DNA of 64,000 nt from Hemicordylus capensis. Its lineage: Eukaryota; Chordata; Lepidosauria; Squamata; Cordylidae. Below are positions 12,601-22,106 of this stretch, piece after piece (position 1 is the first letter of the stretch; each line of letters opens with the position of its first letter). The stretch spans positions 18,775,820 through 18,839,819 of the forward strand of contig NC_069670.1 in the NCBI RefSeq assembly GCF_027244095.1, in the 5' to 3' direction. Under the pieces are notes generated by a model. That model made no database searches and had not been told where the DNA came from. It worked only from the letters and a program-made list of their open reading frames with translations. The position numbers and the translations under genes were made by a program.

Positions 12601-14163
12601 CACAACCAAAAATTGGAAACACACGCAGCTCCCAAACCTGGGTAGAACGCAGTATGGATTGTGTGAATGACTGCATAATGTAGCCCAGATTCAGCACTAA
12701 GAAAAGCTGAATTATGCCCCTGCAAATTAAACCTATTTGCTTATTGTTCACAATAGCCACGAGAAGAGAAGATTAAGGGGAGACAAGATAACCGTCTTCA
12801 AATATCTGAAGGGCTGTTGAACAGAAGGAGGAGTGGGCTCACCCTCTGTGGCTCCTAAGGGCAGGGTTAGAATGGATGGGTTGAAATTATGTGGATGCGG
12901 ATTCAGGTTAGACCTCAAAAAGAACTTCATCTCTGTAAGAGCGGCTTGTGCAGTGGTGAACTCTCCTTCATTAGATTTCGGCTAGGCATGAGAAAGAATT
13001 TCCTAACTAAGAGCTGTTACATTATAGAACAGCCTGCTTCATGCAGTGGTGGGCTCCCTTTTTCTGGAGGTTTTCAAACAGAGGCTGGACAGAGTGGGCA
13101 TCCATCAGGGATGCTATGGCTGCATCCTGCACTGAGCAGAGGGCTGGACTAGATGACCCCTAAGGTCTCCTCTGCCTCTAATGTTCTATGATTCTAATTT
13201 ATTCTGCCTCTGCTAGTTATGGGGAGGGACAATGTAGTTGTTCATCTGAAGGTACCATTTTTGTTTGCTGCAGGCGGAAAGGAAACCTGGTATGTTTGGT
13301 TGGTGGGTGCGCTGGTTCTCATCTTGGTTGGAAGTTTAGCAATCTGGCTATGGAAGAAAATGTCAATTAAAAAAGGTAGGAAAATCTCAGAATCACCAGC
13401 CTCTGTTTGCTAGGGCTGGAGTTTTGAATACAAATATGGTGGATATTTATACACAGCTTTTCAACAAAAGTTTCCAAAGTGAATGAATGAATGAATGAAA
13501 GGGCTCTCTGTCCCCAAAGGGCTCTGAATCCAAAAAAGAAACATAAGATAGACACCAGCAACAGCCACTGGAGGGATAGGGCCAGTTGCTCTCTCCCTGC
13601 TTAATATAAGAGATCCACCACTTCAAAAAGGTGCCTCTTTGCTCAGTTAGCAGGAGGGTTAGGACACTGCTGAAGTATTCATCTTTCTTCTTTTATTTAT
13701 CCTGAGAGGCAGGCTAATCGTCCCCCCCGCCCCGCCCCAGTAAGCATATATGGCACTGTATAAAGAATGAGGTCTCTGCCCCAAAGCGATCACAATCTGA
13801 AACTGACACAAGGAAGATAACAGAGGAGGGGTGGGAAATGGAGTCTGGGAAAAGAGGGAAAGAATATACAGGGCAGTTCACATGATCAAGAAAAGGAGGC
13901 TTTTCCTAACCCAGTCCAGGAACTGTAGATGCTCTCAATATTTGTCTGTCCATTAAAAACATAGTTGGAGGTGCTGACCATGATCGTGTGCTAAGCAGCA
14001 GCAGCTTACTACTAACAGGAGTGTATGAGGACATTTCCTGATGCAATGAAATATCACATCTCATTTACATGCTGCTATTGCTGCTTTTTTCTCTACAGTC
14101 CCAAAGAAGATTTACTCTCCTGAGCCCATCTATGATAACATCACAGAGCTGGGTGTACACCAG
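6595..14163 (+). CDS. SLAM/CD2-family receptor, gene A (5 coding exons, 3' end not found)
   Basis: Leukocyte surface receptor of the SLAM/CD2 family. Exons 6595-6667, 10787-11128, 11585-11884, 13274-13375 and 14099-14163 join in one frame (882 bases, 294 codons, no stop); the four introns joining them are phase 1 with GT-AG ends. Order: signal peptide, Ig-V without cysteine, Ig-C2 with CNVTLQC and later FTCLVSN and IC cysteines, transmembrane helix, short tail. The cysteine-free V domain and doubly bonded C2 are the family hallmark. The tail holds PIYDNI, close to an SH2-binding Y-x-x-I motif but with Pro rather than Thr at -2. The last exon ends in phase 0 at a GTGAGA donor, so at least one exon is missing from my reading. 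Gene C is the nearest relative. Orthology to CD48, CD84, SLAMF6 or others cannot be settled by eye, so no symbol is given. Confidence 0.85.
6905..7042 (+). mobile_element. SINE body fragment
   Basis: GACTCCTGCCTGCAACCTTG, GCTGCTGCCAGTCTGGG and ACTGAGCTAGAGAGACC. The part before it (6800-6900) resembles half of the fold-back family. Confidence 0.5.
7226..7412 (-). mobile_element. tRNA-Ala-derived SINE in gene A intron 1
   Basis: On the minus strand GGGGCCGTAGCTCAGTGG, CTTTGCATGTAGAAGGTCCC and GGTTCAATCCC follow a tRNA-Ala(TGC) with A and B boxes, then a body shared with the 5S-headed SINEs. Confidence 0.7.
7413..8107. other. Gene A intron 1, no feature recognised
   Basis: No repeat shared within the window was seen. 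Confidence 0.4.
8108..8680 (+). mobile_element. L2-like LINE 3' end
   Basis: AAAGCCCTGAATGGCTTAG, GGGCCTTCTCAGTGATTGC, CAGGCTGTGGAACTTGCTC and a TTATTATTATT tail match the C-terminal coding and 3' UTR layout of the intact L2 at 36880-37339. Decayed. Confidence 0.7.
8688..9165 (-). mobile_element. R4-type LINE 3' fragment, split by an L2 tail
   Basis: The minus strand matches 29656-30125: the 3' UTR (GTTATTGAGTGG, TCGAGTCCTTCCC, GGCTGTTCCCAGTAAAG) and the coding end (ALCAIPKQLEEHL, TIGATEITI). An L2-like tail (8818-9013) interrupts it. R4 assignment rests on the longer copy. Confidence 0.55.
8818..9013 (-). mobile_element. L2-type 3' tail inside the R4 fragment
   Basis: (TTTA)n, ACATTTCTATACCGCCCTAA and TCAGGGCGGTTCAC are the reverse complement of the L2 3' end. 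Confidence 0.6.
9169..9232. repeat. (TTAA)n and (GATA)n microsatellite
   Basis: TTAATTAATTAATTAA followed by GATAGATAGATAGATA. Confidence 0.85.
9291..9652. repeat. Long inverted repeat (fold-back element), 362 bp
   Basis: Arms of about 90 bases (CCAAACAATCCATGGTTTAT... and its complement ending TGGATTGTTTGG) pair almost fully, and the centre is a copy of the smaller fold-back family. Likely a large MITE or a hairpin insertion. Confidence 0.7.
10102..10332 (-). mobile_element. tRNA-derived SINE with L2-type tail
   Basis: Minus strand: tRNA-like GGTTAGTGTGTTGGACTAAC and GAGTTCAAATCCCC, then a tail with AGAGCCCAGAGTGGTGTACA-type sequence. Same family as 44583-44785. Confidence 0.6.
10787..11128 (+). 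CDS. Gene A exon 2: Ig-V domain without cysteines
   Basis: 114 codons between an AATAG acceptor and a GTAAGT donor. The ISWVL tryptophan and the DSGVYEVRV motif of an Ig V fold are present. There is no cysteine, as in CD2/SLAM V domains, which mediate adhesion. Four N-glycosylation sequons are visible (NLT, NGT, NST, NLT). Confidence 0.88.
11207..11527 (+). mobile_element. 5S rRNA/tRNA-headed SINE in gene A intron 2
   Basis: Head TTTGGTAGCAAGTATGAAT and TTTGCTAAGCAGGGTCCACT, then AATGGGAGACTACATGTGAG (5S-like), then a tRNA-like part (GGTTCCAAGTTCCCTCCC) and the shared body. Gene C lacks it in the matching intron. Confidence 0.7.
11585..11884 (+). CDS. Gene A exon 3: Ig-C2 domain
   Basis: 100 codons, phase 1 at both ends. 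It contains GCNVTLQC, FNVSWKRGNPL, LHLFWQPDSSD, FTCLVSN and a terminal TICSN, giving the four cysteines of the two SLAM C2 disulfides. A fifth cysteine (NWCQF) has no partner in genes B or C. Confidence 0.88.
11885..12436. other. Gene A intron 3, shared with gene C
   Basis: GTTATTGTTGACATCTGGAC (12122) matches CATTATTGACATCCAGGC (54822) in gene C; otherwise featureless. Confidence 0.5.
12437..12674. repeat. Fold-back MITE, family S, in gene A intron 3
   Basis: Ends AGGTCATTCACACAATC and GATTGTGTGAATGACTGC are inverted; CCGGGTTTGGGAGCTG pairs with CAGCTCCCAAACCTGG. Confidence 0.7.
12755..13197 (+). mobile_element. CR1 LINE 3' end in gene A intron 3
   Basis: GTCTTCAAATATCTGAAGGG, AGAAAGAATTTCCTAAC, GAACAGCCTGCTTC and GGACTAGATGACCCCTAAGG with a TTCTATGATTCTA end are standard CR1 3' blocks. 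Confidence 0.75.
13274..13375 (+). CDS. Gene A exon 4: transmembrane helix
   Basis: 34 codons after acceptor TTTGCTGCAG. A run of about 21 hydrophobic residues (VWLVGALVLILVGSLAIWLW) is followed by the stop-transfer KK and more lysines. Same length and intron phase as the gene C exon at 56414. Confidence 0.87.
13428..13653 (-). repeat. Family R copy in gene A intron 4
   Basis: Reverse complement: CAACAAAAGTTTCCAAAG, GTCCCCAAAGGGCTC, GGTGCCTCTTTGCTCAGTTAG. Confidence 0.65.
14099..14163 (+). CDS. Gene A exon 5: cytoplasmic tail, first segment
   Basis: 65 bases after acceptor TTTTTTCTCTACAG, reading VPKKIYSPEPIYDNITELGVHQ in two parts: VPKKIYSPEP and IYDNITELGVHQ. Two tyrosines; the second is Y-D-N-I, compatible with SH2 docking. 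No further tail exon was recognised downstream. Confidence 0.7.
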
Positions 14164-14379
14164 GTGAGAGTATTTTGCAGATCATTATGATGCGGGGTTT
14201 AATAATAAATAAATAAAATGTACTTATTTTCCTAAGTGTTCAAGATATCTGTTATCTTGATCATCTTTACGAGAAACTCTGTAAGGAAGGCGGAAGTTAT
14301 TATTTGGTTAAATGTTTATCTTCTTGACTTGCTACTACAAGGCTTTCAATTCCAACAGAAACCCATGTACAATAAACCC

Positions 14380-14555
14380 ACTTAAAACCCTGCCACGGGA
14401 TGTGGTAATGACCACCAGCATGAACAGCTCTTAAAAGGGCTTAGGCAAATTCATGGAAGACAGGTCTATCAATGGCTACTAGTCTGGTGGCTATAGGCTA
14501 CCTCCAGCCTCAGAGGCAAGATGTCTCTAAAGACCAGTTGCGGGGGAGCAACAGC
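14380..14555 (+). mobile_element. CR1 3' end fragment
   Basis: TCATGGAAGACAGGTCTATC, AATGGCTACTAGTCTGGTGG and TCAGAGGCAAGATG match 16725-16800. Confidence 0.65.
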
Positions 14556-14959
14556 AGGAGAGAGGTGCTACCACAGAAAAGGCCCTGCCCCACGGCTGGT
14601 GAACAGCAGCCCTTCCACGAGTGGAACACCTTCTGCGTGCAGAAGGACTCCTCTCGATCCAAACTCCAGTTGTCTCAATGTTATGCCAAGGGAGTTTGAA
14701 TCTTTCTCCTAGCCTACAAAATGGCAGGATCCTGAAGGCCATGGTTCCGTTCCGTAGAGCAAAAGCAGACAGGAGGGTTTCAGTCCCACATACCCCTGTC
14801 ATCATTAACTAGTAAATGTAAATCATTCTGTAAGTCTGTAACTCATTAATCAGAAACCCAAAGGGGTGCAACTTAGGGGATGCTATCACCAGCACCTCCT
14901 TCACACTCCGTTTGTGATGAATGTGAGCTTCCAAACGAGATGGCTAATCATGCAGCCCC

Positions 14960-15745
14960 TTCGGATGTTGGGGTGGTGGTGGAGATTCTCTTTATACTCC
15001 CTTGGGGTGGGTCTGCTGTGCATCCCACCAGCTTCTGAGTTATGGCTGGCAGGAGAACTTTCTCGTTTGCAGCATCATCTGACTTGTACTGCCTGAGTCA
15101 GACCTTCGGTCCATCCAGCTCAGTCTGAACATGGCTGGAATTGTATGGATTAGTCAAATGACCATTTCAGACAACTGCGGATCCAAAAACAAAGCAAACG
15201 TGATTAAACAAAAAAAGTTGAAAAACAGGGCCAAAAGAAAACATATAAACAATTAAACATTAAAGGTTTAATTTAAAATGAATGAAAATGGATTATAATT
15301 AATCATGTAGCTCAGTATTGTCTGCTCTGACTGGCAGCAGCTCTCTAAGGTTTCAGGCCAGGGTCTTTCCCAGCCCTGCCTGGAGATGCTGCCAGGGAGT
15401 GAACCCGGGACCTCCTGCATGCAAAGCAGATGCTGGATCACAGAGTCACGGCCCCAGGCTATGGTACTCCCTGCCTCAGGAGGTACACCTCTCCCTCCCC
15501 ATTGCTCTCTTTGTGGGCGGCCTTTTCTATTTCAGGAGGCCTTCAATAGGTCCGTGGCTGATGGTGTTTGACTTGGGCTTCCTGCCTTTGCTGTTTCTTA
15601 TCTGTTTATCAACAGCTCCTGCGGCAATATGTTCCTCTTTAAAGCACAAAGGAAACCCGTTTGAAAGGGTTTTTCCATTTGTTGCTGCTTTGCCCTTATA
15701 TACAGTTTCCTTTCAGCTGCCCCTATGTCGGTTCCATGGGTTAGA
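14960..15745 (+). mobile_element. L2-like 3' fragment with a nested SINE
   Basis: 15000-15090 (GAGTTATGGCTGGCAGGAG) continues at 15455 (GCTATGGTACTCCCTGCCTC, TTCTATTTCAGGAGGCCTTC). The same block is uninterrupted at 57800-57960. A tRNA-type SINE lies between. Confidence 0.6.
15091..15453 (-). mobile_element. tRNA-Ala-type SINE, itself interrupted
   Basis: Reverse complement of a tRNA-headed SINE: body TCTGACTGGCAGCAGCTCTC, tRNA-like GGGACCTCCTGCATGCAAAG. A 184-bp insert (15125-15308) splits it and is flanked by the 8-bp direct repeat AGCTCAGT (15117-15124, 15309-15316). Confidence 0.6.
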
Positions 15746-15787
15746 ATAGGTTGTGAGGACAGTGGGACGTAAACCCCGTGGAATAAG

Positions 15788-16962
15788 GGGACAGGCTCAT
15801 GTGTGGATCAGTAACTGGCTGAAGGACAGGAAACAGAGAGTAGGAGTAAATTGACAGTTTTCACAATGGAGGTAGGTAGGAAGTGGGGTCCCCCAGGGAT
15901 CAGTACTGGGACCAGTGCTCTTTAACTTGTTCATAAACAATCTAGAAGTTGGGGTGACCAGCAAAGTGGCCAAATTTGCAGATGACACCAAACTATTTAG
16001 GGTAGTAAAATCCACAACGGGTTGTGAGAAACTCCAAAAGGATCTCTCCAAACTGGGGGACTGGGAGACAAAATGGCAAATACGGTTCAATGTAAGCAAG
16101 TGTAAGTGATGCACATTAAGGCAAAAAACACCAACTTCACCTATACGCTGATGGGATCTGAGCTGTCGGTGACTGACCAGGAGAGAGATCTTGGGGTTGT
16201 GGTGGACAGCTCATTGAAAGTGTTGGCTCAGTGCGTGGCAGCTGTGAAAAAAGCTAATTCCATGCTAGGAATCATTAGGAGGGGGATTGAAAATAAAAAT
16301 GCTAATATTATAATGCCCTTGTACAAATCTATGGTGCGGCCACATCTGGAGTACTGCTTTGGTCACCGTATCTTAAGAAGGAGATTGTAGAACTGGAAAA
16401 GGTGCAGAAGAGGGCAACCAAGATGATCAGGGGCCTGGAGCATCTTCTTTATGAGGCTAGGCTACAGCATCTGGGGCTCTTTACCTTGGAAAAGAGGCGT
16501 ATAAAATTATGCATGGTTTGGAGAGGGTGGACAGAAAGAAATCTTTCTCCCTCTTTCACATCACTGGAACCAGGGGTCACTCCATGAAACTGAAGGTTGG
16601 GAAATTTAGGACCAACATGTGGCAGTACTTTTTCACACCGCACATAATTAATCTGTGGAATTCTTTGCCATGGGATGCGGTGATGGCCACCAGCTTGGAT
16701 GGCTTTAAAAGGGGTTTAGACAGATTCATGGAGGAGAGGTCTATCAATGGCTACTAGTCTGATGGCTACGGGCCATCTCCAGCTTCAGAGGCAGGATGCC
16801 TCTCAATACCAGTTGCAGGGGAGCCACAGCCGGAGAGAGGGCCTGCCCCCATCTCTTGCCTATGAGCTTCTCAGGAGCATCTGGTGGGCCGCTGTGTGAA
16901 ACAGGATGCTGGACTAGATGGGCCTTGTGCCTGATCCAGCAGGGCTGTTCTTATGTTCTAAC
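15788..16962 (+). mobile_element. CR1 LINE fragment with reverse-transcriptase remnant
   Basis: Three frames carry CR1 RT blocks: VLFNLFINNLEVG and FADDTKLFR (15915-16109), QERDLGVVVDSSLK and MVRPHLEYC (16106-16390), and QKRATKMIRGLEHL (16402 on). The 3' end is GGATGCTGGACTAGATGG and CCTGATCCAGCAGGGCTGTT. Frameshifts separate the blocks. Confidence 0.85.
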
Positions 16963-17124
16963 TCTTTTCATGGGGCTGTTTTGGGAAAAGGATTAAGAGT
17001 GTGACAACTCCCTCTGTGGTGGGGGCTGAGAAGGCACAACATTGGCCGTTTGTTTTTTGTTGTAGTCACAAAAAGGAAGGTCGGTCTTTTTGGTCTTTTA
17101 GCCTACATCCCCCTGCCCCGTACG

Positions 17125-17415
17125 AATACAAATATCGTGAATATTTATATACCGCTTTTCAATAAAAGTTCCCAAAGCAGATAGATAGACAGGCAGGCAG
17201 ACAGACGAGAGAGGGGGGGCGGCTCTCTGTCCCCTAAAGCTCACAATCTAAAAAAAGAAGAAGAAAAGAAACATAAGATGGACTCTAGCAACAGACACTG
17301 GAGGGATGCTGTGCTGGGGGTGGACAGGGCCGGTTCCTCTCCCCCTGCTCAATGAAGAGAGTCACTCACCACTTTAAAAGGTCCCTCTTGCTTAGTTAGC
17401 AGGGGTTAACCTGAG
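17125..17415 (-). repeat. Family R copy
   Basis: TTATATACCGCTTTTCAATA through CAACAGACACTGGAGGGATG to CTTAGTTAGCAGGGG. Confidence 0.65.
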
Positions 17416-17451
17416 GTGTCCCTATGTGTCGCTCTATCAACTTTGCTGTTG

Positions 17452-17484
17452 TTATTATTATTATTATTATCTATCAAATTATTA

Positions 17485-17523
<39 letters not shown>

Positions 17524-17562
17524 TATTATTATTATTATTATTATTATTAATAATAATAACAT
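17452..17562. repeat. (AAT)n/(ATT)n palindromic microsatellite
   Basis: About 13 AAT units meet about 10 ATT units and flank with more; forms a long A/T hairpin. Confidence 0.85.
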
Positions 17563-17699
17563 TTATTAACCGCCCCATCCAAAAGCTCTGGACCGATATG
17601 AACCAAATCGGGTACAATCATAGGGACACCTCAACAGCATCGTTTGTGATGAATGATGTGATGCACCTCGATCCAAGATGGCAGACACGTGAACAGCCC

Positions 17700-18610
17700 A
17701 TAGTTATCCATGACATCTACTGGCGTCTTGCTTGACACTGCCCGAAGAGAACCAGTCAAGCAAGGTCTCAAGTACCTCATATATAAGCTCTCCTCAACCC
17801 GGCAGCTATGGCATGTCCTTTCAGAATCAGAGAGAAAATTGTCTGGATCCTCCTCTTCTTTGAACTCTGGAGACTTGATTTTTTCCCCCTGGAGTGGTGG
17901 AGGGTGCAGGGTTGACTGGAGTAGGTGGGGCTCCTGCTTGCCCCTTCTCTACCCTGGCCATCTTGGCCACATGGTCCAGTTCAATTTTCTTTGGATCCAG
18001 TGCCATCTCATTTTCCCTCTCAGCCCTTTGGAATTCGTGTCCCCCCTGCCCCTCTTCTCCTTCTCCAGCTGTCTAATTTCCAGCACCTGTTGCCTGTCCT
18101 TTTCCTTCTCCTCCATTTCCAGCTTTTTCAATTCCAGCTTAATCTTCCAGAAAGCTATGTGCTGGGGGCTTGCCTCTGCCCCTTCCACTGGCATATCCAC
18201 CTGGGCAGCGTCCCCCTTTTCCCTTGCTTGGGACATCTTTCCCTCTGCTGGAGCCTTCCTTGCAGGGTTGGCACACGATTCCTTGCCAGATCTCAACCAC
18301 ATGTAGTGGCCCCTTTTCCCTATCTAATCCCTATCCATCGATCCCGAAAGCTAAAAATTAAAATAAGGGTGTGTGCTTGCAATCCTGTTTGTTCTCAGCC
18401 AAAACTTAGGCTCCCTGGTCAAAAAAATAAAACTCAAAAGAAAAAAAAGGGAAAATCCCTGCCTGTTTTCAGCCAGAGCACTTTAGCTTCCTGGTCCAAA
18501 CAAACAAAAATCAAAAGGAAAATCCTTGTTTGTAATCAAAACCTCCCAAACAGAAGCCTCTCTTGCTTTTTCTCAATAAAGAGGCAAGCAGAGACTTGGT
18601 AACTGGTCTC
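17700..18610 (-). mobile_element. LTR retrotransposon fossil, possibly Ty3/Gypsy-like
   Basis: The minus strand has a short highly charged, coiled-coil-like frame (17949-18302) resembling the start of a reptile Gypsy-type gag, with LTR/leader-like DNA beside it. Only a partial, broken element; old. Family assignment is tentative. Confidence 0.3.
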
Positions 18611-19639
18611 TGGGACGCTCTGAGGCGGAAATGCGCTAACTTGAGAAGGTGGTGATTATCAATAAGATTATAGTGAAAAGAAAGTAGGCAGATGAGTTCA
18701 TGCCAGAACGTCGTCTTTAGTGTCTGTTTCCAGATAGTCTGACTTTGGCCTTTGCTATGCCAAAATTACAGGTTCCCTTGCCTTCACTTTCAGACATAGA
18801 AGTGGTGGTTAGGAACCTTCTTATTTGGGTTGTTAGTCAGCTGGAATGTTGGTGTTTCTTCTTCTTCTTCCTTTTAAACAAGAATGAACTTTTAAGCATG
18901 AACATCAGATTTCAGCAAACCCTTCTGTCATTGCCTTTACTGTCCAATCCGTGGTTCAGCTGTGATGATTTCCCATGCAGGGCAGGGGAGACGTGCAGCA
19001 TCTTAGCAACCCCTCCTGCCAAGATCTTAGCAACGGCTTCTGCAGTCACCTCTTGTGCAAGATAGGTGAAGCTGTGCCAATCTCCATGCAGAGGCGACAT
19101 GGCAAAAAACCATCCTGGGAAATTCTCTGAAATTCTTCCTGGGAAAGAAACCTGACTTGAGCTTTGAATTTCAGTTTCTCCTTCAGAGGAACCCTGAAAT
19201 AGGTTTCCAATGTTTTTGGAGAGAGATTTAATCTCCAATCTGTCAGGATTGTGGATTTGTGCCAGTGCGGAGGAAGGCTCAATTCAAGGGCAGAACTGTG
19301 AGAGCCGGACCTACGTGGTTCCTCCCCTCATGTTCTTAATGTGGTGGGGTTTTTTGTTCTTAAAGGGATATTCTTAAAATGTTCTTAAAGGAAACCAAGT
19401 AAAGGGCTGGTTCTCAAAGTCAGAGGGAAGGCAGAAGAGCCTCCCACCATGATTCTGAAGCTATGCATGGTTCCAAAAACTGATTGTGTGCGTGGTGAGG
19501 ATGTCCTCCCAGACAGAGGACTTGGAAGTGCTGGTGCGTCAGAAGCCATCCTGGTCCGGTGGTGCAGGCAGTGGCCTTCCTCTCCCTGAGACCAAACCTC
19601 AGACGGCCAATGTGGCTGCCCTCTCAGCTGACATTGCCA

Positions 19640-20403
19640 CCAGGTTGTTATTCACACTTGGCTTCATGCTGCGGGTAAAAGTTGAGCGAAGCCACTTTGA
19701 ATCACACTCGCAGCACTGAGGGAAGCAGCCCCCCGGTTTTGTTTTGATGCAAGTTCACATGGCATACTTGCATGTTTTCCTTCTAGCCAAAGGGTGGTGG
19801 GGGGAGAGAGCTTTCCTAAAGAGCTATATCTGTATTTCTGAAGAAAGTATCCTTCTTATCATTCTACTGATTCTACATCAGTGCCTCTCCCCATTTGCTC
19901 CGGCGTTTTCAGAAAAAGTCGCTTAAAACCAGCATTTTAAAAACCCGGAAATAGGAACATATGAAGCTGCCATATACTGAGTCAGACCCTTGGTCCATCT
20001 AGCTCAGTATTGCCAACACAGACTGGCAGCGGCTTCTCCAAGGTTGCAGGCAGGAATCTCTCTCAGCCCTATCTTGGAGATGCTGCCAGGGAGGGAACTT
20101 GGAACCTAGATGCTCTTCCCAGAGCGGCTCCATCCCCTGCGGGGAATATCTTACAGTGCTCACACTTCTAGTCTCCCATTCATATGCAAGCAGGGCCGAC
20201 CCTGCTTAGCTAAGGGGACATGTCAGGCTTGCTACCACAAGACCAGCTGAGATAAGCCAGAATTCGCAAGACAAGCCCGACTTGTGTGTGGAGTGGGTCC
20301 AAGGATCTCGAAGGGACTTCAGGATAAGTTTGGCTGGTGTGTGAACCACACACTCTCTCCCAAAGGAGATTCGGAGTAGAAGCCCCGTCTGTAAAGCCTC
20401 CTG
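19640..20403 (+). mobile_element. Family Q copy split by a SINE
   Basis: Left part to 19951, right part from 20247 (GATAAGCCAGAATTCGC), with the 5S/tRNA SINE between. Confidence 0.65.
19952..20246 (-). mobile_element. 5S/tRNA SINE nested in a DNA element
   Basis: Minus-strand copy (GAAGCTGCCATATACTGAGT to CTGCTTAGCTAAGGGGACA, GACCAGCT) inside the element at 19640-20403. Confidence 0.7.
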
Positions 20404-20925
20404 GCTGGGACTGCATCTTCCACATAATCATTTCCCAGTCTTCTCCCCATTTCCACTGCCCACCCAATCCATTTTGGGGAGTGTGCCCAGCTTTGGAAGC
20501 ACAGCTTGGAACTCCTCCACCTTACATTGCCCAGAGTGGAGAAAGAGAGGGATTCTCTAGAGTGGAAATAAAATGAGCAAAGATTGGTGGGGGAACAGCC
20601 AGAACTTTGAATAAGCTTCACATTTCACTTAACAAGATTTGATTTCGAGCACTCTTTGGCAGAGCCAGGCAAACGGCTGCTTTTCCCCCCCAGATGCTGT
20701 TGGAGTACAAATCCTATCATCCCCAGTGTGGCTCTGTTTTATAGTATAGGTAACAGCTCGATAGAGACACGGTGGTTGCCGGGCAGAAGCCTGATTGCAG
20801 GATGCACATCATGAAATGAAAATGTTCTAGAAAGCATGTGCTTCTGGTAATGCATCCTGGACACATCTGTTCAGCTTCCTTGCTTCAAAAGGGTCCTTTT
20901 GAAGCAAGGAGCTGGTCTCCGAGGA

Positions 20926-21225
20926 GGAGAGCTGGTCTGGTGATAGCAAGCATGAATTGTCCCCTATGCTAAGCAGGGTTTGCCCAGGTTTGCATTTGGA
21001 TGGGAGACTACATGTGTGAGCCCTGAAAGATCTTCCCCTCAGGGGATGGAGCCGCTCTGGGAAGAGCATCTAGGTCCCAAGTTCCCTCCCTGGCAGCATC
21101 TCCAAGATAGGGCAGAGAGATGCCTGCCTGCAACCTTGGAGAAGCCGCTGCCAGTCTGTGAAGACAATACTGAGCTAGATAGACTAATGGTCTGGCACCC
21201 TATATGGCAGCTTCCTGTGTTCCTC
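20926..21225 (+). mobile_element. 5S rRNA/tRNA-headed SINE
   Basis: Best 5S match in the window: TATGCTAAGCAGGGT and TTTGGATGGGAGACT are exact to the 5S A-box and C-box over 12-13 bases. Ends TATATGGCAGCTTCCTGTG. Confidence 0.75.
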
Positions 21226-21860
21226 CTCCCAGGGCTCACTCCCTGCTCTTTCAGCACCACCGCAACCATCACAGAGGCATCTTTGTATTTTTTGCCAGCA
21301 CTGAATTTGCTGTTTGCATTTTTGAAAAGTTACATTTGCATGATATGATGTCTGCTCTTGAAGCACATTCAGGAAGTTGCCACAGAATTTATTGCTGGGG
21401 CCAGAATGCAGGAGCCAGAGGATTTGTTTTTCATATTGATCGCTCTAAATGATGTGCCCACATTTTTTAAAGTTGACTTCAGCCACCAACAGACTCGGGT
21501 CAGGAAAGGAGCTGCTTTTCTGAGAATCTCTACAGCAGAACCCACAGGCGGGAGGAACAGCAGAAAAGAAACTTGTTCAGCTTTGCAATTCAGATGTGAA
21601 GTGGAGGCCATTTGGGAGGTGGGCAGGGGGTTTCTTCAGAGGATGTTCTCGCATTGGCAGCTGGGTGGTTTGGAATGCCAAGAACATTAACTGGACCTTC
21701 AGGGACATCCTTGCATGGAAGGGGCCTGGGTAGGATTTGCAGAGACCAGGGATGGGGTGGGATGGGATGGGACAGGGGAGGATTCCAGAACCCTGCACAG
21801 CACTTTATCCCACGCCAATGGCCGGCAAAGGCAGAAAATGTGATGCAAAATAAGCCCAGG

Positions 21861-22040
21861 AGTTATTCACACCTGGCTTCATGCTGTGGGGTGAATGTTG
21901 AGCGAAGCCACTTCGAATCACACTCGCGGCATTGAAGGGAGCAGCCCCTCCCCTCTGCTCTCAGGTTTTGTTTTGATGCAAGTTCACGTGGCATGCCTCT
22001 GTGTTTTCCTTCTAGCCAATGAGGGGAGGGGGGGTCCCCA
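21861..22040 (+). mobile_element. Family Q 5' part
   Basis: AGTTATTCACACCTGGC to CTTCTAGCCAATGAGGGG. Confidence 0.55.
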
Positions 22041-22106
22041 GATGGTGTTGGACTACTACTCCCATCAGCCAGAGTTCATTTTGAATGGGGCTGATGTAGT
22101 CCCTGC

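Noticed and set aside
14770-14812. Further gene A tail exon with an ITSM
   Set aside because: A phase-0 CAG is present but the peptide has no tyrosine motif and the region borders repeats.
15915-16757. Host gene with reverse-transcriptase-like domains
   Set aside because: Frames match CR1 blocks separated by frameshifts and end in the CR1 3' terminus.
20945-21030. 5S rRNA gene
   Set aside because: Only the internal promoter blocks match; the rest is SINE sequence repeated elsewhere.
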